40,279 nucleotides of DNA from Candidatus Thiosymbion sp. (GTDB lineage: Bacteria > Pseudomonadota > Gammaproteobacteria > Chromatiales > Chromatiaceae). Below the pieces are notes generated by a model. The model was not told where the DNA came from. It saw only the letters and a program-made list of their open reading frames with translations, and ran no database searches. A program made the position numbers and the translations under genes. How positions within the stretch are numbered: position 1 is the stretch's first letter; the number at the start of each line of letters is the position of its first letter. The stretch is taken from the NCBI GenBank assembly GCA_018435665.1, contig JAHDND010000116.1, positions 1-40,279 of the forward strand, written 5' to 3'. Positions 6,454-17,602 of the stretch are shown piece by piece.

Positions 6454-6816
6454 TCAATATTCGCTGGGCAGCAAAATGACCCAGCGTTCGCCTTCCCACA
6501 CGGCATAGAGGGTGATTTCCGCTAACGGAAAATCCGTGTACTCGATGTCCTGGCGCGCGATCAAGTTAGCATTACCGTCATCAATCACTACCAGCGCCCT
6601 GCGTCCTGTTTTGGTGAGCTTGAGGGTGGTAAAGCTTTCTTCGTCGCCGTTAAGCAGAAACAGGTAGCTGTAGAACACATCCAACAGCCAGTAGCAGTGA
6701 GCATTATCAGCGAGCCACAGCGCCCCATCCGTCAGCCAGGCATCGCTATGGAATTGGTAGTATTGGGTAGTGCCAGTGAATTGGGAAAGGGATTGTTCAA
6801 GTTCGGCTGCGTTCAT
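6454..6816 (-). CDS. DUF6876 family protein
   Basis: A 120-residue protein with LEQSLSQFTGTTQYYQF near the start, then DGALWLADNAHCYWLLDVFYSY, and an ending YTDFPLAEITLYAVWEGERWVILLPSEY. This is the arrangement I recall for the DUF6876 family, which is common in plasmids, phages and integrative elements and has no known function. AGGAG stands six bases before the ATG. It is transcribed in the same direction as the integrase behind it, with 68 bases between the two genes. Confidence 0.75.
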   Translation of the reverse strand: MNAAELEQSLSQFTGTTQYYQFHSDAWLTDGALWLADNAHCYWLLDVFYSYLFLLNGDEESFTTLKLTKTGRRALVVIDDGNANLIARQDIEYTDFPLAEITLYAVWEGERWVILLPSEY

Positions 6817-6884
6817 TGCTTGCTCCTATGTTGCTTAGGTAGCAAGTATGTATTCACCAAATAGGGATGGACAACCGAATTTGG

Positions 6885-8168
6885 CTACTTTGGAACTAGC
6901 ATTCCGTCTCTATACTCGTAGTCAGCTAGCGCATTGCTTACCATTTTGTCTTCTGTTGTATGGTAGTAAGTCTTTTCAATTTGCGTGATGCTTGTGCCGC
7001 ACATCTCAGCGATTGATGCGATTGGTAGGTTGCTATTGACACGCTTAGTAATAAAGTAGTGACGAAAACTATATGGCACCAAATCTCTGTCATTTGTTCT
7101 TACATTAGCTAACAGTATTAGCTTATCGAAGTGATAGCCGATAGCACGTGCGGTAATCGCTGTCTGACCGTTTGTGGAGAATACAAGCCTGTCGCCCAGC
7201 GCACGCAGCCTCTCACTTTCACGGACTATTCCAAGCTCAAGTAGCTTTATCTGTAGCTTCATTAAGCCTTCAAAGTATTTGGCATCATCCTTTACTATAA
7301 AGCGTCTTGTCTGCCTTACTTTACTCGTTTCACCTCGTACTCTGATTTTAACAAGCTCGTTCTTTTGTCCTTCCTTTCTATAGCCTAAGTCATTTTCGAT
7401 GTCTGTCCAACGTAGCTGTAGCTGTTCTCCACGTCTTAGTCCTGTTATTAGCGACACACCTAAGTGGTATCCACCCAATGCTTTTTGGACGTTGTCCTCG
7501 CTGTTTAAGTTCTTTTCAGCACTTTTTATGTAGTCGTCTAACGCCTTAACTATTTGCACAACTTCAGCGTCAGTAAATGTATTGCGGCGATATGCTTCTT
7601 CACCTTTGTCAATACGCTTCAGCGGCTTAAATTCAAACTTTTCGATGGTGGTTTCATTGCGCTTAAACAACCAACTCATTAAGGCGTTAATGGAGCTTTG
7701 TTCGTTGGCAATGGTGGTTTGACTGACGCTGATATTTTTCTTAGTTTTTGTGCGTGAATGGAGATAATTTTCGCAGTCGGTACGTTCCAGTTCTTTTAGC
7801 TTGGTATCTCTGCCAATGAAGTCTAGCCAATGATCTAAATGGGTGCGTATGGTGCTTAAGCGTCCTTTAACAATTAAGCCCGCGTCCACATCCAGTTGTC
7901 GTTGAGCGAGATACTCTTCAACGCCTTGCTTAGTAGTTTTGGAAAAGTATTTTTTACCAACAAGTTGCGCCGCCATAATCTCATGATATTTGAGCTTGGC
8001 TTTATCTATGGCGGTGCTTTTGTTGCGCGTTCTTAAGCTTACTCTTGCATACTTGTCTTCTTTTGTTAGCCACATACGAAAATGCCAATATTCACCACGC
8101 TTGTAGGCTACAGCGTCGTCAAATATTGGCACTTCATCGTCGCTAAAGTTTTGCTTTTTTAAGGCCAT
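6885..8168 (-). CDS. Tyrosine-type site-specific integrase of the island
   Basis: A 427-residue integrase. The N-terminal part (about 20-80) fits an arm-binding domain, about 85-175 the core-binding SAM-like domain, and from about 195 the catalytic domain. TGLRRGE gives the first catalytic Arg (245). PYSFRHYF supplies the second Arg (369) with Tyr in place of the usual His of HxxR. The nucleophile is Tyr401 or Tyr402 in KTYYHTT. The gene lies 167 bases from the 3' end of guaA with its start toward guaA, the usual layout of an island integrase next to its attachment site. Base composition is clearly AT-richer than the core genes. It would catalyse integration and excision of the element. Confidence 0.9.
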   Translation of the reverse strand: MALKKQNFSDDEVPIFDDAVAYKRGEYWHFRMWLTKEDKYARVSLRTRNKSTAIDKAKLKYHEIMAAQLVGKKYFSKTTKQGVEEYLAQRQLDVDAGLIVKGRLSTIRTHLDHWLDFIGRDTKLKELERTDCENYLHSRTKTKKNISVSQTTIANEQSSINALMSWLFKRNETTIEKFEFKPLKRIDKGEEAYRRNTFTDAEVVQIVKALDDYIKSAEKNLNSEDNVQKALGGYHLGVSLITGLRRGEQLQLRWTDIENDLGYRKEGQKNELVKIRVRGETSKVRQTRRFIVKDDAKYFEGLMKLQIKLLELGIVRESERLRALGDRLVFSTNGQTAITARAIGYHFDKLILLANVRTNDRDLVPYSFRHYFITKRVNSNLPIASIAEMCGTSITQIEKTYYHTTEDKMVSNALADYEYRDGMLVPK

Positions 8169-8222
8169 AGCTACGCCGGCTTAGAGTTACTACGATTTTT
8201 AGTAGCCACAACAGTGTGTAGC

Positions 8223-8297
8223 TTTTCGTGTAACTTTACTGCCGGCGGCCCAGCTAAAGCAAGAGGTTAGCTTGGTGTGTGAAAGTTTTGTGTAAGT
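8223..8297. repeat. Two short direct repeats between integrase and guaA, possible integrase arm sites
   Basis: TTTTCGTGTAACT (8223-8235) and TTTTGTGTAAGT (8286-8297) are near-identical and both lie in AT-rich DNA between the integrase start and the guaA stop, where arm-type binding sites of tyrosine integrases are expected. The function is inferred from position. Confidence 0.35.
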
Positions 8298-8335
8298 AAA
8301 ATATCTATATATATCAATTAGTTACAATCGAATTT

Positions 8336-8360
8336 TCACTCCCACTCAATCGTCCCCGGC
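8336..8360. other. Putative attachment site at the 3' end of guaA
   Basis: The last codons of guaA (encoding GTIEWE and stop) lie at the sharp border between AT-rich island DNA and GC-rich core. The 3' end of guaA is a documented integration site for genomic islands. A second copy of these bases was looked for by eye in 1-8335 and not found, so the far island end should lie left of the window. Confidence 0.5.
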
Positions 8361-9946
8361 GGCTTGCCAGTAATGTCATAGACGACGCGGGAAACGCCGC
8401 GCACCTCGTTGGCGATCCGCCGACACACCAGGTCGAGAAAGTCGTAGGGCAGGTGCGCCCAACGGGCGGTCATGAAGTCGATGGTCTCGACGGCGCGCAG
8501 GGCGATGACGTGGGCATACTGACGGTTATCGCCCACCACCCCGACGGACTTGATGGGCAGGAAAACGGCGAAGGCCTGGGAGACCTGGTCATAAAGGTCG
8601 GCCCGGCGCAGTTCCTCGATGAAGATGTGATCGGCCTGACGCAGGGTATCGGCATAGTGGGCATGGACCTCGCCGAGGATGCGCACCCCCAGGCCGGGGC
8701 CGGGGAAGGGGTGGCGATAGACCATGTCCGTGGGCAGGCCGAGTTCGATGCCGATCTTGCGCACCTCGTCCTTGAACAGTTCCCGCAAGGGCTCCACCAG
8801 CCCCAGCTTCATGTAGTCCGGCAGACCGCCGACATTGTGGTGGGACTTGATGACCTTGGCCTTGCCGGTCTTGGCGCCGGCGGACTCGATGACGTCGGGG
8901 TAGATGGTGCCCTGGGCCAGCCACCTGACGTTGGGCAGTTTGTCAGCCTCGGCCTCGAAGACATCGATGAAGGTGGTGCCGATGATCTTGCGCTTGAGCT
9001 CCGGGTCATCGACCCCCGCCAGGCGCTCGAAGAAGCGCGGCCCGGCATCGACGCGGATGACCTTGACCCCCATGTGGCGGGCGAAGGTGCTCATGACCTG
9101 ATCGCCCTCCCCCAGACGCAGCAGGCCGTTGTCGACGAAGACGCAGGTCAGGCGCTCCCCAATGGCCCGGTGCAGCAGGGCGGCGACCACGGAGGAATCG
9201 ACGCCGCCGGAGAGGCCCAGCAGGACCTCGTCCTCGCCCACCTGCCGGCGGATGCTGGCGATGGCGTCGTCGATGATGTTCCGTGGCGTCCAGAGCCCGG
9301 CGCAGCCGCAGATCTCATGGACGAAGCGGGAGAGGATGCGCTGGCCCTGGCGGGTGTGGGTGACCTCGGGGTGGAACTGGAGGCCGTAGAGTCCGCGCTC
9401 CTCGTCGGCGATGCCCGCCAGGGGGGCGTTGTCGGTGGTGCAGATGGCCTTGAAGCCGGGCGGCAGGCTGTCCACCCGGTCCCCGTGGCTCATCCAGACA
9501 TCGAGCAGGCCATAGCCCTCGGGGCTGGTGTGATCCTCGATGTCGCGCAGCAGCCGCGAGTGACCGCGGGCCCGGACCTGGGCATAGCCGTATTCGCGAT
9601 GGGTGGCCGGGGCGACCTGGCCACCCAACTGGGCGGCGAGGGTCTGCATGCCGTAACAGATACCCAGGATGGGCACCCCGGCGGCGAAGACGGCGGGATC
9701 GGCCCGGGGCGTCTCGTCCTCGTGGACCGACTGGGGGCCACCGGAGAGGATGATGCCCTTGGCGCCGAAGTCAGCGATGGCCGCGGCGTCCAGGTCCCAG
9801 GGGTGGATCTCGCAATAGACCCCGGCCTCCCGCACCCGCCGGGCGATGAGCTGGGTGTATTGGGAGCCGAAATCGAGGATCAGGATCCGGTCGACGTGGA
9901 TGGCGCTGGCAGGGGCAACAGTGAGGTGATTCATAGGATTTTGCAT
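8336..9946 (-). CDS. guaA: GMP synthase (glutamine-hydrolysing)
   Basis: Converts XMP to GMP using ATP and glutamine. The N-terminal class I amidotransferase domain begins [18 protein letters not shown] and carries the nucleophile Cys in GICYGMQ; the His-Glu pair is in LQFHPEV. The ATP-pyrophosphatase domain has the P-loop [12 protein letters not shown], and the C-terminal dimerisation domain ends PPGTIEWE. With a start at 9946 the protein has 536 residues, near the usual 525. An in-frame ATG at 9934 is an equal candidate and neither has a clear ribosome binding site. It follows guaB after about 95 bases on the same strand. The gene appears intact although the island begins at its stop codon. 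Confidence 0.97.
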   Translation of the reverse strand: MQNPMNHLTVAPASAIHVDRILILDFGSQYTQLIARRVREAGVYCEIHPWDLDAAAIADFGAKGIILSGGPQSVHEDETPRADPAVFAAGVPILGICYGMQTLAAQLGGQVAPATHREYGYAQVRARGHSRLLRDIEDHTSPEGYGLLDVWMSHGDRVDSLPPGFKAICTTDNAPLAGIADEERGLYGLQFHPEVTHTRQGQRILSRFVHEICGCAGLWTPRNIIDDAIASIRRQVGEDEVLLGLSGGVDSSVVAALLHRAIGERLTCVFVDNGLLRLGEGDQVMSTFARHMGVKVIRVDAGPRFFERLAGVDDPELKRKIIGTTFIDVFEAEADKLPNVRWLAQGTIYPDVIESAGAKTGKAKVIKSHHNVGGLPDYMKLGLVEPLRELFKDEVRKIGIELGLPTDMVYRHPFPGPGLGVRILGEVHAHYADTLRQADHIFIEELRRADLYDQVSQAFAVFLPIKSVGVVGDNRQYAHVIALRAVETIDFMTARWAHLPYDFLDLVCRRIANEVRGVSRVVYDITGKPPGTIEWE

Positions 9947-10041
9947 GATCAGCAGTAGTTTAGGGGCATTGGGCGGGTGCTGGCCGAATCGTGGAGGGAC
10001 CAGCACCAGTGCCCTTTTGGCCCCTTGCCGGGTCAGTTCGG

Positions 10042-11607
<1,566 letters not shown>

Positions 11608-11657
11608 TCAACGGGTTGGGGCTTGGATGATCACCGCCTCGCCTTGCCCCGCGGCGG

Positions 11658-13058
11658 ATGACACACACCCTTCCCCTGTTCCTGGATACCTCGCCCACCA
11701 TGGCCGCCGATTTCGACCTCACGCGCGACATCTGGACCGTTTCCCGGCTGACCCGCGAGGCGCGGGCCGTGCTGGAGGGCAGCTTTCCGCTGCTCTGGGT
11801 GGAGGGGGAGATCTCCAACCTGTCCCAGCCGGCCTCCGGGCACCTCTATTTTTCCCTCAAGGACCCGGCGGCCCAGGTGCGTTGCGCCATGTTCCGCAAC
11901 AAGCGCCTGCTGCTGGGCTTCCGTCCCGCCAACGGCCAGCAGGTCCTGGCGCGGGTGCGGGTCAGCCTCTATGAAGGCCGGGGGGATTTCCAACTGGTGG
12001 TGGAGCACCTGGAGCCCGCGGGCGAGGGGGCCCTGCGGCTGGAGTTCGAGCGCCTCAAGCGCAAGCTGGCGGCGGAGGGACTCTTCGACCCGGCCCACAA
12101 GCGCACCCTGCCGGCCTTTCCGCGCCAGGTGGGCCTCATCACCTCGCCCAGCGGTGCGGCGGTACGGGACCTGATCAGCGTCTTCGGCCGGCGGTTTCCC
12201 GCCCTGCCCCTGGTGATCTATCCCGCCCAGGTCCAGGGCGAGGGGGCCGCGGCGGAGTTGCTGGAGATGCTGGTCCTGGCCAATCGCCGCGCCGAATGCG
12301 ACCTCCTCATCCTGGCCCGCGGTGGGGGTTCGCTCGAAGACTTGCAGGCCTTCAATGACGAGGCCCTGGTCCGGGCGATCCGCGCCTCCGCCATCCCGGT
12401 GGTCACCGGCATCGGCCATGAGATCGACTTTACCCTCGCCGACCTGGCGGCCGACCAGCGCGGGGCCACGCCCTCCGCGGCGGCGGAACTGGTGAGCCCC
12501 TCGGCGCCTCATCTTCAGCAGCGCCTGATCGCGCTGGAACAGCGCCTGCGCCAGGCCCAGGGCCGCCTCGTGGAAGGCCTGCGCTACCGCTGCCAGGTCC
12601 TGTCACACCGCTTGCACCGCCAGCACCCCCTGGCGGAACTGGAGCGCCGCCAGCAGCGCGTGGACGATCTGGAGCGACGCTTGAGCGATGCCCTGCGGCA
12701 ACGGCTGGATAGCCAGCGCCGACGCCGGGATCAGGCCTGGTCGCGACTCCTGCGCCTGAATCCGGTCACCCGCCTGGCCCTCCTGCGGCAACGCCTGACC
12801 TCCATGGAGGCGCGCCTGGGCCAGGCCCCGGCACGCCAACTGGCCCTTCGCCGCGAGCACCTGGCTGGCCTGGCCCTGGCCCTCGACGCCCTGAGCCCCC
12901 TCGGCACCCTGGCCCGCGGCTACGCCATCCTGCGGCGGACCGGAACGGGGGAACTGATCCGCGATGCCGTCCAGGTCGCGGTGGACGACCGGATCGAGGC
13001 CCGCCTGGGCCGGGGCGCCCTGACGGCACGGGTCGAGCATATCGAGGACATTGCCTGA
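11658..13058 (+). CDS. xseA: Exodeoxyribonuclease VII large subunit
   Basis: The large subunit of the single-strand-specific exonuclease VII, which works with several XseB subunits in DNA repair. The N-terminal OB fold holds WVEGEISNLSQPASGHLYFSLKD and QVRCAMFR. The catalytic domain has GLITSPSGAAVRD, LARGGGSLEDLQAFNDE and GIGHEIDFTLADLAAD.RAPTPSAAAE-like motifs (here RGATPSAAAEL). A long coiled-coil region follows (about 290-400), ending in the conserved LSPLGTLARGYAI. The length of 466 residues is normal. The start at 11658 lacks a clear ribosome binding site; the ATG at 11700 is an alternative. Its divergent placement from guaB is conserved in Escherichia coli. Confidence 0.96.
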   Translation: MTHTLPLFLDTSPTMAADFDLTRDIWTVSRLTREARAVLEGSFPLLWVEGEISNLSQPASGHLYFSLKDPAAQVRCAMFRNKRLLLGFRPANGQQVLARVRVSLYEGRGDFQLVVEHLEPAGEGALRLEFERLKRKLAAEGLFDPAHKRTLPAFPRQVGLITSPSGAAVRDLISVFGRRFPALPLVIYPAQVQGEGAAAELLEMLVLANRRAECDLLILARGGGSLEDLQAFNDEALVRAIRASAIPVVTGIGHEIDFTLADLAADQRGATPSAAAELVSPSAPHLQQRLIALEQRLRQAQGRLVEGLRYRCQVLSHRLHRQHPLAELERRQQRVDDLERRLSDALRQRLDSQRRRRDQAWSRLLRLNPVTRLALLRQRLTSMEARLGQAPARQLALRREHLAGLALALDALSPLGTLARGYAILRRTGTGELIRDAVQVAVDDRIEARLGRGALTARVEHIEDIA

Positions 13059-13395
13059 CTCTGCATCAGCGTCTCGTTTCTCCCCTCATTGGTCGCCACT
13101 GAGGATTTCTCCCTCTATGGTTGTCACTGAGGGGTTGTCAGCGCGCGTCAATGCTGATCTTTCCGTCTGCCCTGCCGTTGCATCAGGCGCGGGGATTGTC
13201 CCGGGAGCAATAGCCCTTCATCACCGGGAATCACTCCGATCGCCGCTCAGGTCGTCGCTCAATAGTATCGACACCACCTTCGCGCATCGCGTTTTTATAG
13301 CCGCGGTTCATTACAAAACCCAGTTCACAAGCAACCAATCAAGTTGCTATGATATTAAAGTCATTTTTACCCATTCACCCTGATTGGAGGCATCC
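13059..13395. other. Intergenic region between xseA and the H-NS-like gene
   Basis: No supported gene; a 110-codon frame across it has a low-complexity product with no recognisable domain. The left half carries two similar segments containing CACTGAGG (near 13096 and 13124). The right half turns AT-rich and holds the promoter at 13324-13353. Confidence 0.5.
13324..13353 (+). promoter_or_regulatory. Sigma70-type promoter of the H-NS-like gene
   Basis: TTCACA (13324-13329) and TATGAT (13348-13353) are separated by 18 bases, matching five of six positions in each box. The GTG start lies 43 bases further on. The flanking DNA is AT-rich, as is common for promoters controlled by H-NS itself. Confidence 0.6.
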
Positions 13396-13821
13396 GTGGA
13401 ATTTGAACACATGAGCCCGGCGGAAATTCAGCAGCATCTGGCGGCAATCGAGCAGCAACGTGTCAGCGCCTTGCATGCCCTGAATCAGGCCAAGGAACAA
13501 GCCAAACAGGACCTGGCGGAGGTTATTAAGGACATGATCACCGAGCGCGGTTATACCTTGGACGACATAGTCCCGCTTCTGACCGCTAAAAGGCGCCGCC
13601 CCTCCAGCCGCCGTCAAAAGGTGCAGGAAGCCCCGGTGGCCGCCGCCCCCGCCCCTCAGGGCGCCTACTATGTCGACCCAGAAAATGCCGCCAATGTCTA
13701 TGTCAAGGGCGCGATACCGGGCTGGATGAAGCAGAAGATGCTCAGCCAGGGTCTCGATCCCAAGAACAAGACCGACCGCAACAGCTTCAAAGCCGATTAT
13801 TTGCAGCGCGTGGCTGGCTGA
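13396..13821 (+). CDS. H-NS family nucleoid-structuring protein
   Basis: A 141-residue protein with an N-terminal coiled-coil oligomerisation region (about residues 5-50, rich in Gln, Ala and Glu), a basic linker with KRRRPSSRRQK, an Ala/Pro stretch, and a C-terminal domain starting YYVDPENAANVYVKGAIPGWMKQKM. H-NS proteins bind AT-rich DNA, bridge it and silence acquired genes. The usual QGR/RGR DNA-reading loop is replaced by VKGAIPGW, a variant I recall from related H-NS-like proteins of purple bacteria. The GTG at 13396 is chosen because GGAGG lies five bases before it; an upstream TTG at 13384 overlaps that site. It stands alone on the plus strand with its own promoter. Confidence 0.85.
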   Translation: MEFEHMSPAEIQQHLAAIEQQRVSALHALNQAKEQAKQDLAEVIKDMITERGYTLDDIVPLLTAKRRRPSSRRQKVQEAPVAAAPAPQGAYYVDPENAANVYVKGAIPGWMKQKMLSQGLDPKNKTDRNSFKADYLQRVAG

Positions 13822-13890
13822 TAGCTCAAGGTCTCACGGCCGGGGAGCAGATAAAGAGTAGTCATCGCGCCTCAAATTTTCGGTTATCCC

Positions 13891-13990
13891 GGGTCGGGTG
13901 GCGTCTGGCGGGGGACGCCGTGAATACATCCCTGTAGGCTTGACGACCGCATCCTTGCGGTCGACACCCCCGCCAAACGCCACCCGACCC
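13891..13990. repeat. Palindromic intergenic repeat, copy 1
   Basis: Outer arms GGGTCGGGTGGCGTCTGGCG (13891-13910, continuing in G) and its near-complement ending at 13990 pair over about 24 bases with two mismatches. An inner perfect hairpin GACCGC-six bases-GCGGTC lies at 13945-13962. A related element with the same outer GGCGGGGGTG-type arm and inner GACCGC/GCGGTC stem is at 27901-27974. Confidence 0.8.
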
Positions 13991-14021
13991 TCCCTTAGGC
14001 CCCTTGCCCCGGGTGATCCGC

Positions 14022-14495
14022 CTACCCTTTGAAGGATTTGCCCAACCGACTGAGGATCGGATCGTAGAGGCCGCGTTGATCCTCGGGATACTCAATATAG
14101 AAGGTCTTGAACATGTCATTGGAGAGGAAGGTCTTCTGGTAAAAGATCTTGGGTCCGATATAGCCCGAGATGACGAACCAGTTGTCCTTTTGCCGTTTGT
14201 AGGTGACACGCTTGCTGATCTTGGGGCCGGCGACATCCCGTGCCTCCTGCTGAAACAGGTCCTTGATGGTTTGCTCCGCGACATTCGGCGTGCCATAGAT
14301 AATCATCTGCGCCTGGAGATCCTCGGAGGCGAAGATCTGGCCATCGCCCTTGAGCGCATCGCCGCGGGGAATGAGCAGGCGGGAGGGATACTCGATCGAG
14401 TAGTTGAAACGGGGATTGGAATAGGTCTGGAAGGGCTCGGCGGCCAACAGGGCCGGCGCCAGAAACAGGAATAGGAGCGGCAGAAAACGGGGCAT
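14022..14495 (-). CDS. Secreted protein of unknown function
   Basis: A 157-residue protein with a clear signal peptide (MPRFLPLLFLFLAPALLAA, cut before EPFQTY). The mature part begins YSNPRFNYSIEYPSRLLIPRGDALKGDGQIF, a pattern seen in many bacterial lipoprotein-like or periplasmic proteins in which 'NPRFNYSIEYP' begins a PsbP/Mog1-like fold; that fold is a guess. The start at 14495 is chosen because the signal peptide begins there; an upstream ATG at 14558 would put 21 polar residues in front. It lies just downstream of der on the same strand (78-base gap). Confidence 0.75.
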   Translation of the reverse strand: MPRFLPLLFLFLAPALLAAEPFQTYSNPRFNYSIEYPSRLLIPRGDALKGDGQIFASEDLQAQMIIYGTPNVAEQTIKDLFQQEARDVAGPKISKRVTYKRQKDNWFVISGYIGPKIFYQKTFLSNDMFKTFYIEYPEDQRGLYDPILSRLGKSFKG

Positions 14496-14573
14496 GCTGG
14501 CGATCTCGCGACTCTGTTGAGATTCTGACTCTAATGAGGTTCCGACTCTGACTTCCAACTCAAACCTGAAACC

Positions 14574-16226
14574 TCAATCCTTGCGCCTGACAAAGTCCTT
14601 CAGGCGCTGGCGCTGTTTGATCTGACGAGGGCTAAGGGGATTGCGGCGGCCCTCGTAGGGATTTTCACCGGTGCGCAATTCCAGGCGCAGGGGGGTACCC
14701 TCCAGTTTCAGGACCTTGCGAAAGCGATTGATCAGGTAGCGGCGATAACTCTCCGGCACCTCGGCGGTCTGATTGCCGTGAATGACGATGATGGGCGGGT
14801 TGCGTCCCCCCTGATGGGCATAGCGCAGCTTGATGCGGCGGCCGTTCACCAGGGGCGGCTGGTGTTCCTGGACCAGATCCTGGAGCAGGCGGGTGAGTTC
14901 CGGGGTGGACAGGTGACGCACGGCATTGGCATAGGCCCGGTCCACCTCGTCCAGGAGCAGACCGACGCCACTGCCATGCAGGGCGGAGATGAAATGCACG
15001 GCGGCGAAGTCGAGGAAGGCCAGCTTGCGTTGCAAGCCCTCCCGGATGGCGTCCCGTTCCTCCTTGGTCAGGCCATCCCACTTGTTGATGGCCACCACCA
15101 GCGAACGACCGCTTTCCACCACGTGGCTGGCCAGGGTGGCATCCTGCTCGCCGATCCCCTGGCGGGCGTCCAGGACCAGGATCACCACATTGCAGGCCTC
15201 GATGGCCTGGAGCGTCTTGATGGCGCTGAACTTCTCGATGACGTCCTGCACCCGGGCCCGGCGGCGCATGCCCGCCGTATCGATGAGGGTATAGTCCTTG
15301 CCGGCGCGGCTGAAGGGGACGAAGATGCTGTCGCGGGTGGTGCCCGGTTGGTCGAAGGCCACCAGCCGATCCTCGCCCAGGAGGCGGTTGATGAGCGTGG
15401 ACTTGCCGACATTGGGCCGGCCGACGACGGCCACCTTGATCCCTCCCTCACCCAGGGCCTCGACAGCCGGCGTCGATGGGGGAACAGGCCGCGCCCGCGG
15501 CACCTGACCGGTCCCCTCCTCCAGGGTGCCGCGATCCTCCTCCCCGGCACCGTCCACGGCCACGGCCAAGTCCCCAGCCGCGCCTTCCGCCGCCCGACCA
15601 GCCTCCTCATCCTGAACGGCTGCCGCCAGCGGTGCCGCTTCCCCCTCCCCAGTCAGGTCACTGGTCGTGATTGCCGCCCGCTCCGAGGGTCTGGCAAGCA
15701 GGGCATCGTTTTCCTCGCCCTCCACCTCCTTGTCCCCCGCCAGATGGGCGAAAACGCGGTTCATCAGACTGGAGACACCGCGACCCTGGACGGCGGCAAT
15801 GGCCACCGGTTCACCAAGGCCCAACTGATGGAAATCGGCACTGGCCAGTTCCGGGTCCAGGCGGTCGGTCTTGTTGACGACCAGGGTCACCGGTTTACCG
15901 GTACGACGCAGCCGGGTAGCAATGTCCAGATCGGTGCCGCTACAGCCCTCGCGGGCATCGACCAGGAACAACAGATGATCCGCCTCCGCGATCGCCAGGG
16001 CCACCTGGCGCTCCATCAGGCTCTCGACCCCCTCCGCCGCCCCGCTCAGGCCCCCGGTATCGACCACGATATAGGCGCCGGGACCGATGCGCCCGACGCC
16101 ATACTGGCGATCACGGGTCAGGCCAGGGAAGTCGGCGACCAGGGCATCCCGGGTGCGGGTCAGGCGATTGAAGAGGGTCGATTTGCCGACGTTGGGCCGG
16201 CCGATGAGGGTAAAGACGGGGAGCAT
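14574..16226 (-). CDS. der: Ribosome-assembly GTPase Der (EngA)
   Basis: A double GTPase needed for 50S ribosomal subunit assembly. GTPase domain 1 has GRPNVGKST (residues 9-17), DTGG and NKTD; domain 2 has GRPNVGKST (269-277), [11 protein letters not shown] and NKWD. The C-terminal KH-like domain follows and ends with LKDFVRRKD. At 550 residues it is about 60 longer than the Escherichia coli protein. The extra length is in the linker between the two GTPase domains (about 165-262), which is rich in Glu, Ala, Gly and Pro and looks disordered. The start at 16226 is the first Met before the P-loop; longer readings run into bamB. It follows bamB by 55 bases. Confidence 0.97.
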   Translation of the reverse strand: MLPVFTLIGRPNVGKSTLFNRLTRTRDALVADFPGLTRDRQYGVGRIGPGAYIVVDTGGLSGAAEGVESLMERQVALAIAEADHLLFLVDAREGCSGTDLDIATRLRRTGKPVTLVVNKTDRLDPELASADFHQLGLGEPVAIAAVQGRGVSSLMNRVFAHLAGDKEVEGEENDALLARPSERAAITTSDLTGEGEAAPLAAAVQDEEAGRAAEGAAGDLAVAVDGAGEEDRGTLEEGTGQVPRARPVPPSTPAVEALGEGGIKVAVVGRPNVGKSTLINRLLGEDRLVAFDQPGTTRDSIFVPFSRAGKDYTLIDTAGMRRRARVQDVIEKFSAIKTLQAIEACNVVILVLDARQGIGEQDATLASHVVESGRSLVVAINKWDGLTKEERDAIREGLQRKLAFLDFAAVHFISALHGSGVGLLLDEVDRAYANAVRHLSTPELTRLLQDLVQEHQPPLVNGRRIKLRYAHQGGRNPPIIVIHGNQTAEVPESYRRYLINRFRKVLKLEGTPLRLELRTGENPYEGRRNPLSPRQIKQRQRLKDFVRRKD

Positions 16227-16281
16227 GGGCGGCCTGAGGGGTTCAAGCAGGGGCCGCGCCTGAAGCGCGGCGGAAACTATG

Positions 16282-17565
16282 TCAGGTCTTGGTCGGGACC
16301 GGTTGGGGAACCTGAGTTGAGGCCTGGGGTGGGGACCCCGCCGGAGTCGAGTTACCCGCGGGGCCCGAGGTCGAGGTATTCGCGCCACCCAAGGTCCCGG
16401 TACCCAGGGTCGAGGCGGAGAGGGTCCCATCCGCCCCGAGCACGATGACCCGCCCACCAATGACCAGGGGTGGGGCCTGGATGGCGCCCTTGGCCAGACG
16501 CACGCGGCCCTGGAGACGGCCGTCGCCGCGCGCCAGGAGATGGACATAGCCCTCCAGGTCGCCGACCAGGACCGTATTTCCCACCACGGCCGGGGCGGAC
16601 AGGATCCGATAGCGCAGGGCCTCCTGCTTCCAGAGCCCGGCGCCATCGTCCGGCTTGGCGGCCCAGACGGTGTCATCGGCATCGGTCACGTAGAGGGTGT
16701 CATCGGCCAGGGTCAGGCCGGCATAGGAGGAGAGGGCGCGGCGCCAGAGGACGGCGCCACTGGTCAGGTCCAGGGCCGCCAGGTCACCGTTGTAGGCCGC
16801 CACGTAGATCGTCTGCCCCGCCACCACCGGCGTGGCGTTGAGATCGGCGATCCGCTCCAGTTCCGAGCGCCCCCGGGGCGGGGTCACGGTGGTGATCCAC
16901 TCCGGCAGGCCCGTGGCCAGCTCCACCTTGGCCAGGCGCCCGCCGGAGACCCCGACCAGGGCATGGTCACCCAGGATCAGCGGGGTGCTGCTGCCGCGCA
17001 AGGTAAGGATCGGCGCCTGAAAGTCGTAGTGCCACAGTTCCTCGCCGCTGGTGGCGTTGAAGCCGAAGATGCTGTCGTTAAGGGTATGGAGGATGACCTG
17101 TTCCCCGGCCAGGCGGGGGATCGAGAGGATCTCGCTGCCCACCTGCGCCCGCCACAGCTCACTGCCATCCGCGACCGTTAGGGCCAGCAGCTCGCCATTG
17201 GTCGTGCCCAGGACCAGACGGGTGCCAGAGACCTCGGGGCCACCACTCAGGGGCAGCCCCGTGTCCCGTTGCCACAGCACCCGACCGTCACTGGCATTGA
17301 CGGCGGTGACCAGCCCCCGGGCATCGGCCACAAAGAGTTGGCCGTTCTGGTGGGCGGGGACCAGGCTCAGGCGGCGGCCATCCGTGCCCTTACCGGTGTT
17401 GATCGACCAGAGGGTGGTCAGGCCTTGCTCCGCGACCACCGGGGTCAGTTCCGTGGGTGGACGCGGGTCCTTCTCCCCCGCCAGCCAGGGGATGTAGCTG
17501 CACCCGCCCAGGCTCAGAGCCAGGAGGCCGAGCAGGACGGGCACGAGGCGCGGCGTGAATCTCAT
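16282..17565 (-). CDS. bamB: Outer-membrane assembly lipoprotein BamB
   Basis: Part of the BAM complex that inserts beta-barrel proteins in the outer membrane. It has a signal peptide and lipobox LSLGGC (Cys22). Then follow eight-blade WD-like/PQQ repeats, visible as recurring GxxxALxxxxGxxxW units ([39 protein letters not shown]). The last 40 residues form a Ser/Thr/Pro/Gly tail with [12 protein letters not shown] not found in the Escherichia coli protein. Length 427 against the usual 380 to 390. It lies between yfgM and der as in other gammaproteobacteria. Confidence 0.95.
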   Translation of the reverse strand: MRFTPRLVPVLLGLLALSLGGCSYIPWLAGEKDPRPPTELTPVVAEQGLTTLWSINTGKGTDGRRLSLVPAHQNGQLFVADARGLVTAVNASDGRVLWQRDTGLPLSGGPEVSGTRLVLGTTNGELLALTVADGSELWRAQVGSEILSIPRLAGEQVILHTLNDSIFGFNATSGEELWHYDFQAPILTLRGSSTPLILGDHALVGVSGGRLAKVELATGLPEWITTVTPPRGRSELERIADLNATPVVAGQTIYVAAYNGDLAALDLTSGAVLWRRALSSYAGLTLADDTLYVTDADDTVWAAKPDDGAGLWKQEALRYRILSAPAVVGNTVLVGDLEGYVHLLARGDGRLQGRVRLAKGAIQAPPLVIGGRVIVLGADGTLSASTLGTGTLGGANTSTSGPAGNSTPAGSPPQASTQVPQPVPTKT

Positions 17566-17602
17566 GGGCCTTTCCCCGGGTTTGTCGTGGTGCCAGCGCC
17601 GG

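Noticed and set aside
8453..9958. A 501-codon open frame on the plus strand opposite guaA
   Set aside because: It is the antisense of a clear guaA; long antisense frames are expected at this GC content, and its product is a low-complexity Asp/Gly/Gln-rich sequence with no domain.
13051..13383. A 110-codon frame between xseA and the H-NS-like gene
   Set aside because: Overlaps the xseA end and the H-NS promoter; no ribosome binding site, no domain.
16227..16682. N-terminal extension of Der by 152 residues
   Set aside because: The extension overlaps bamB in another frame and is Pro/Arg-rich low complexity; the P-loop domain begins right after the Met at 16226.
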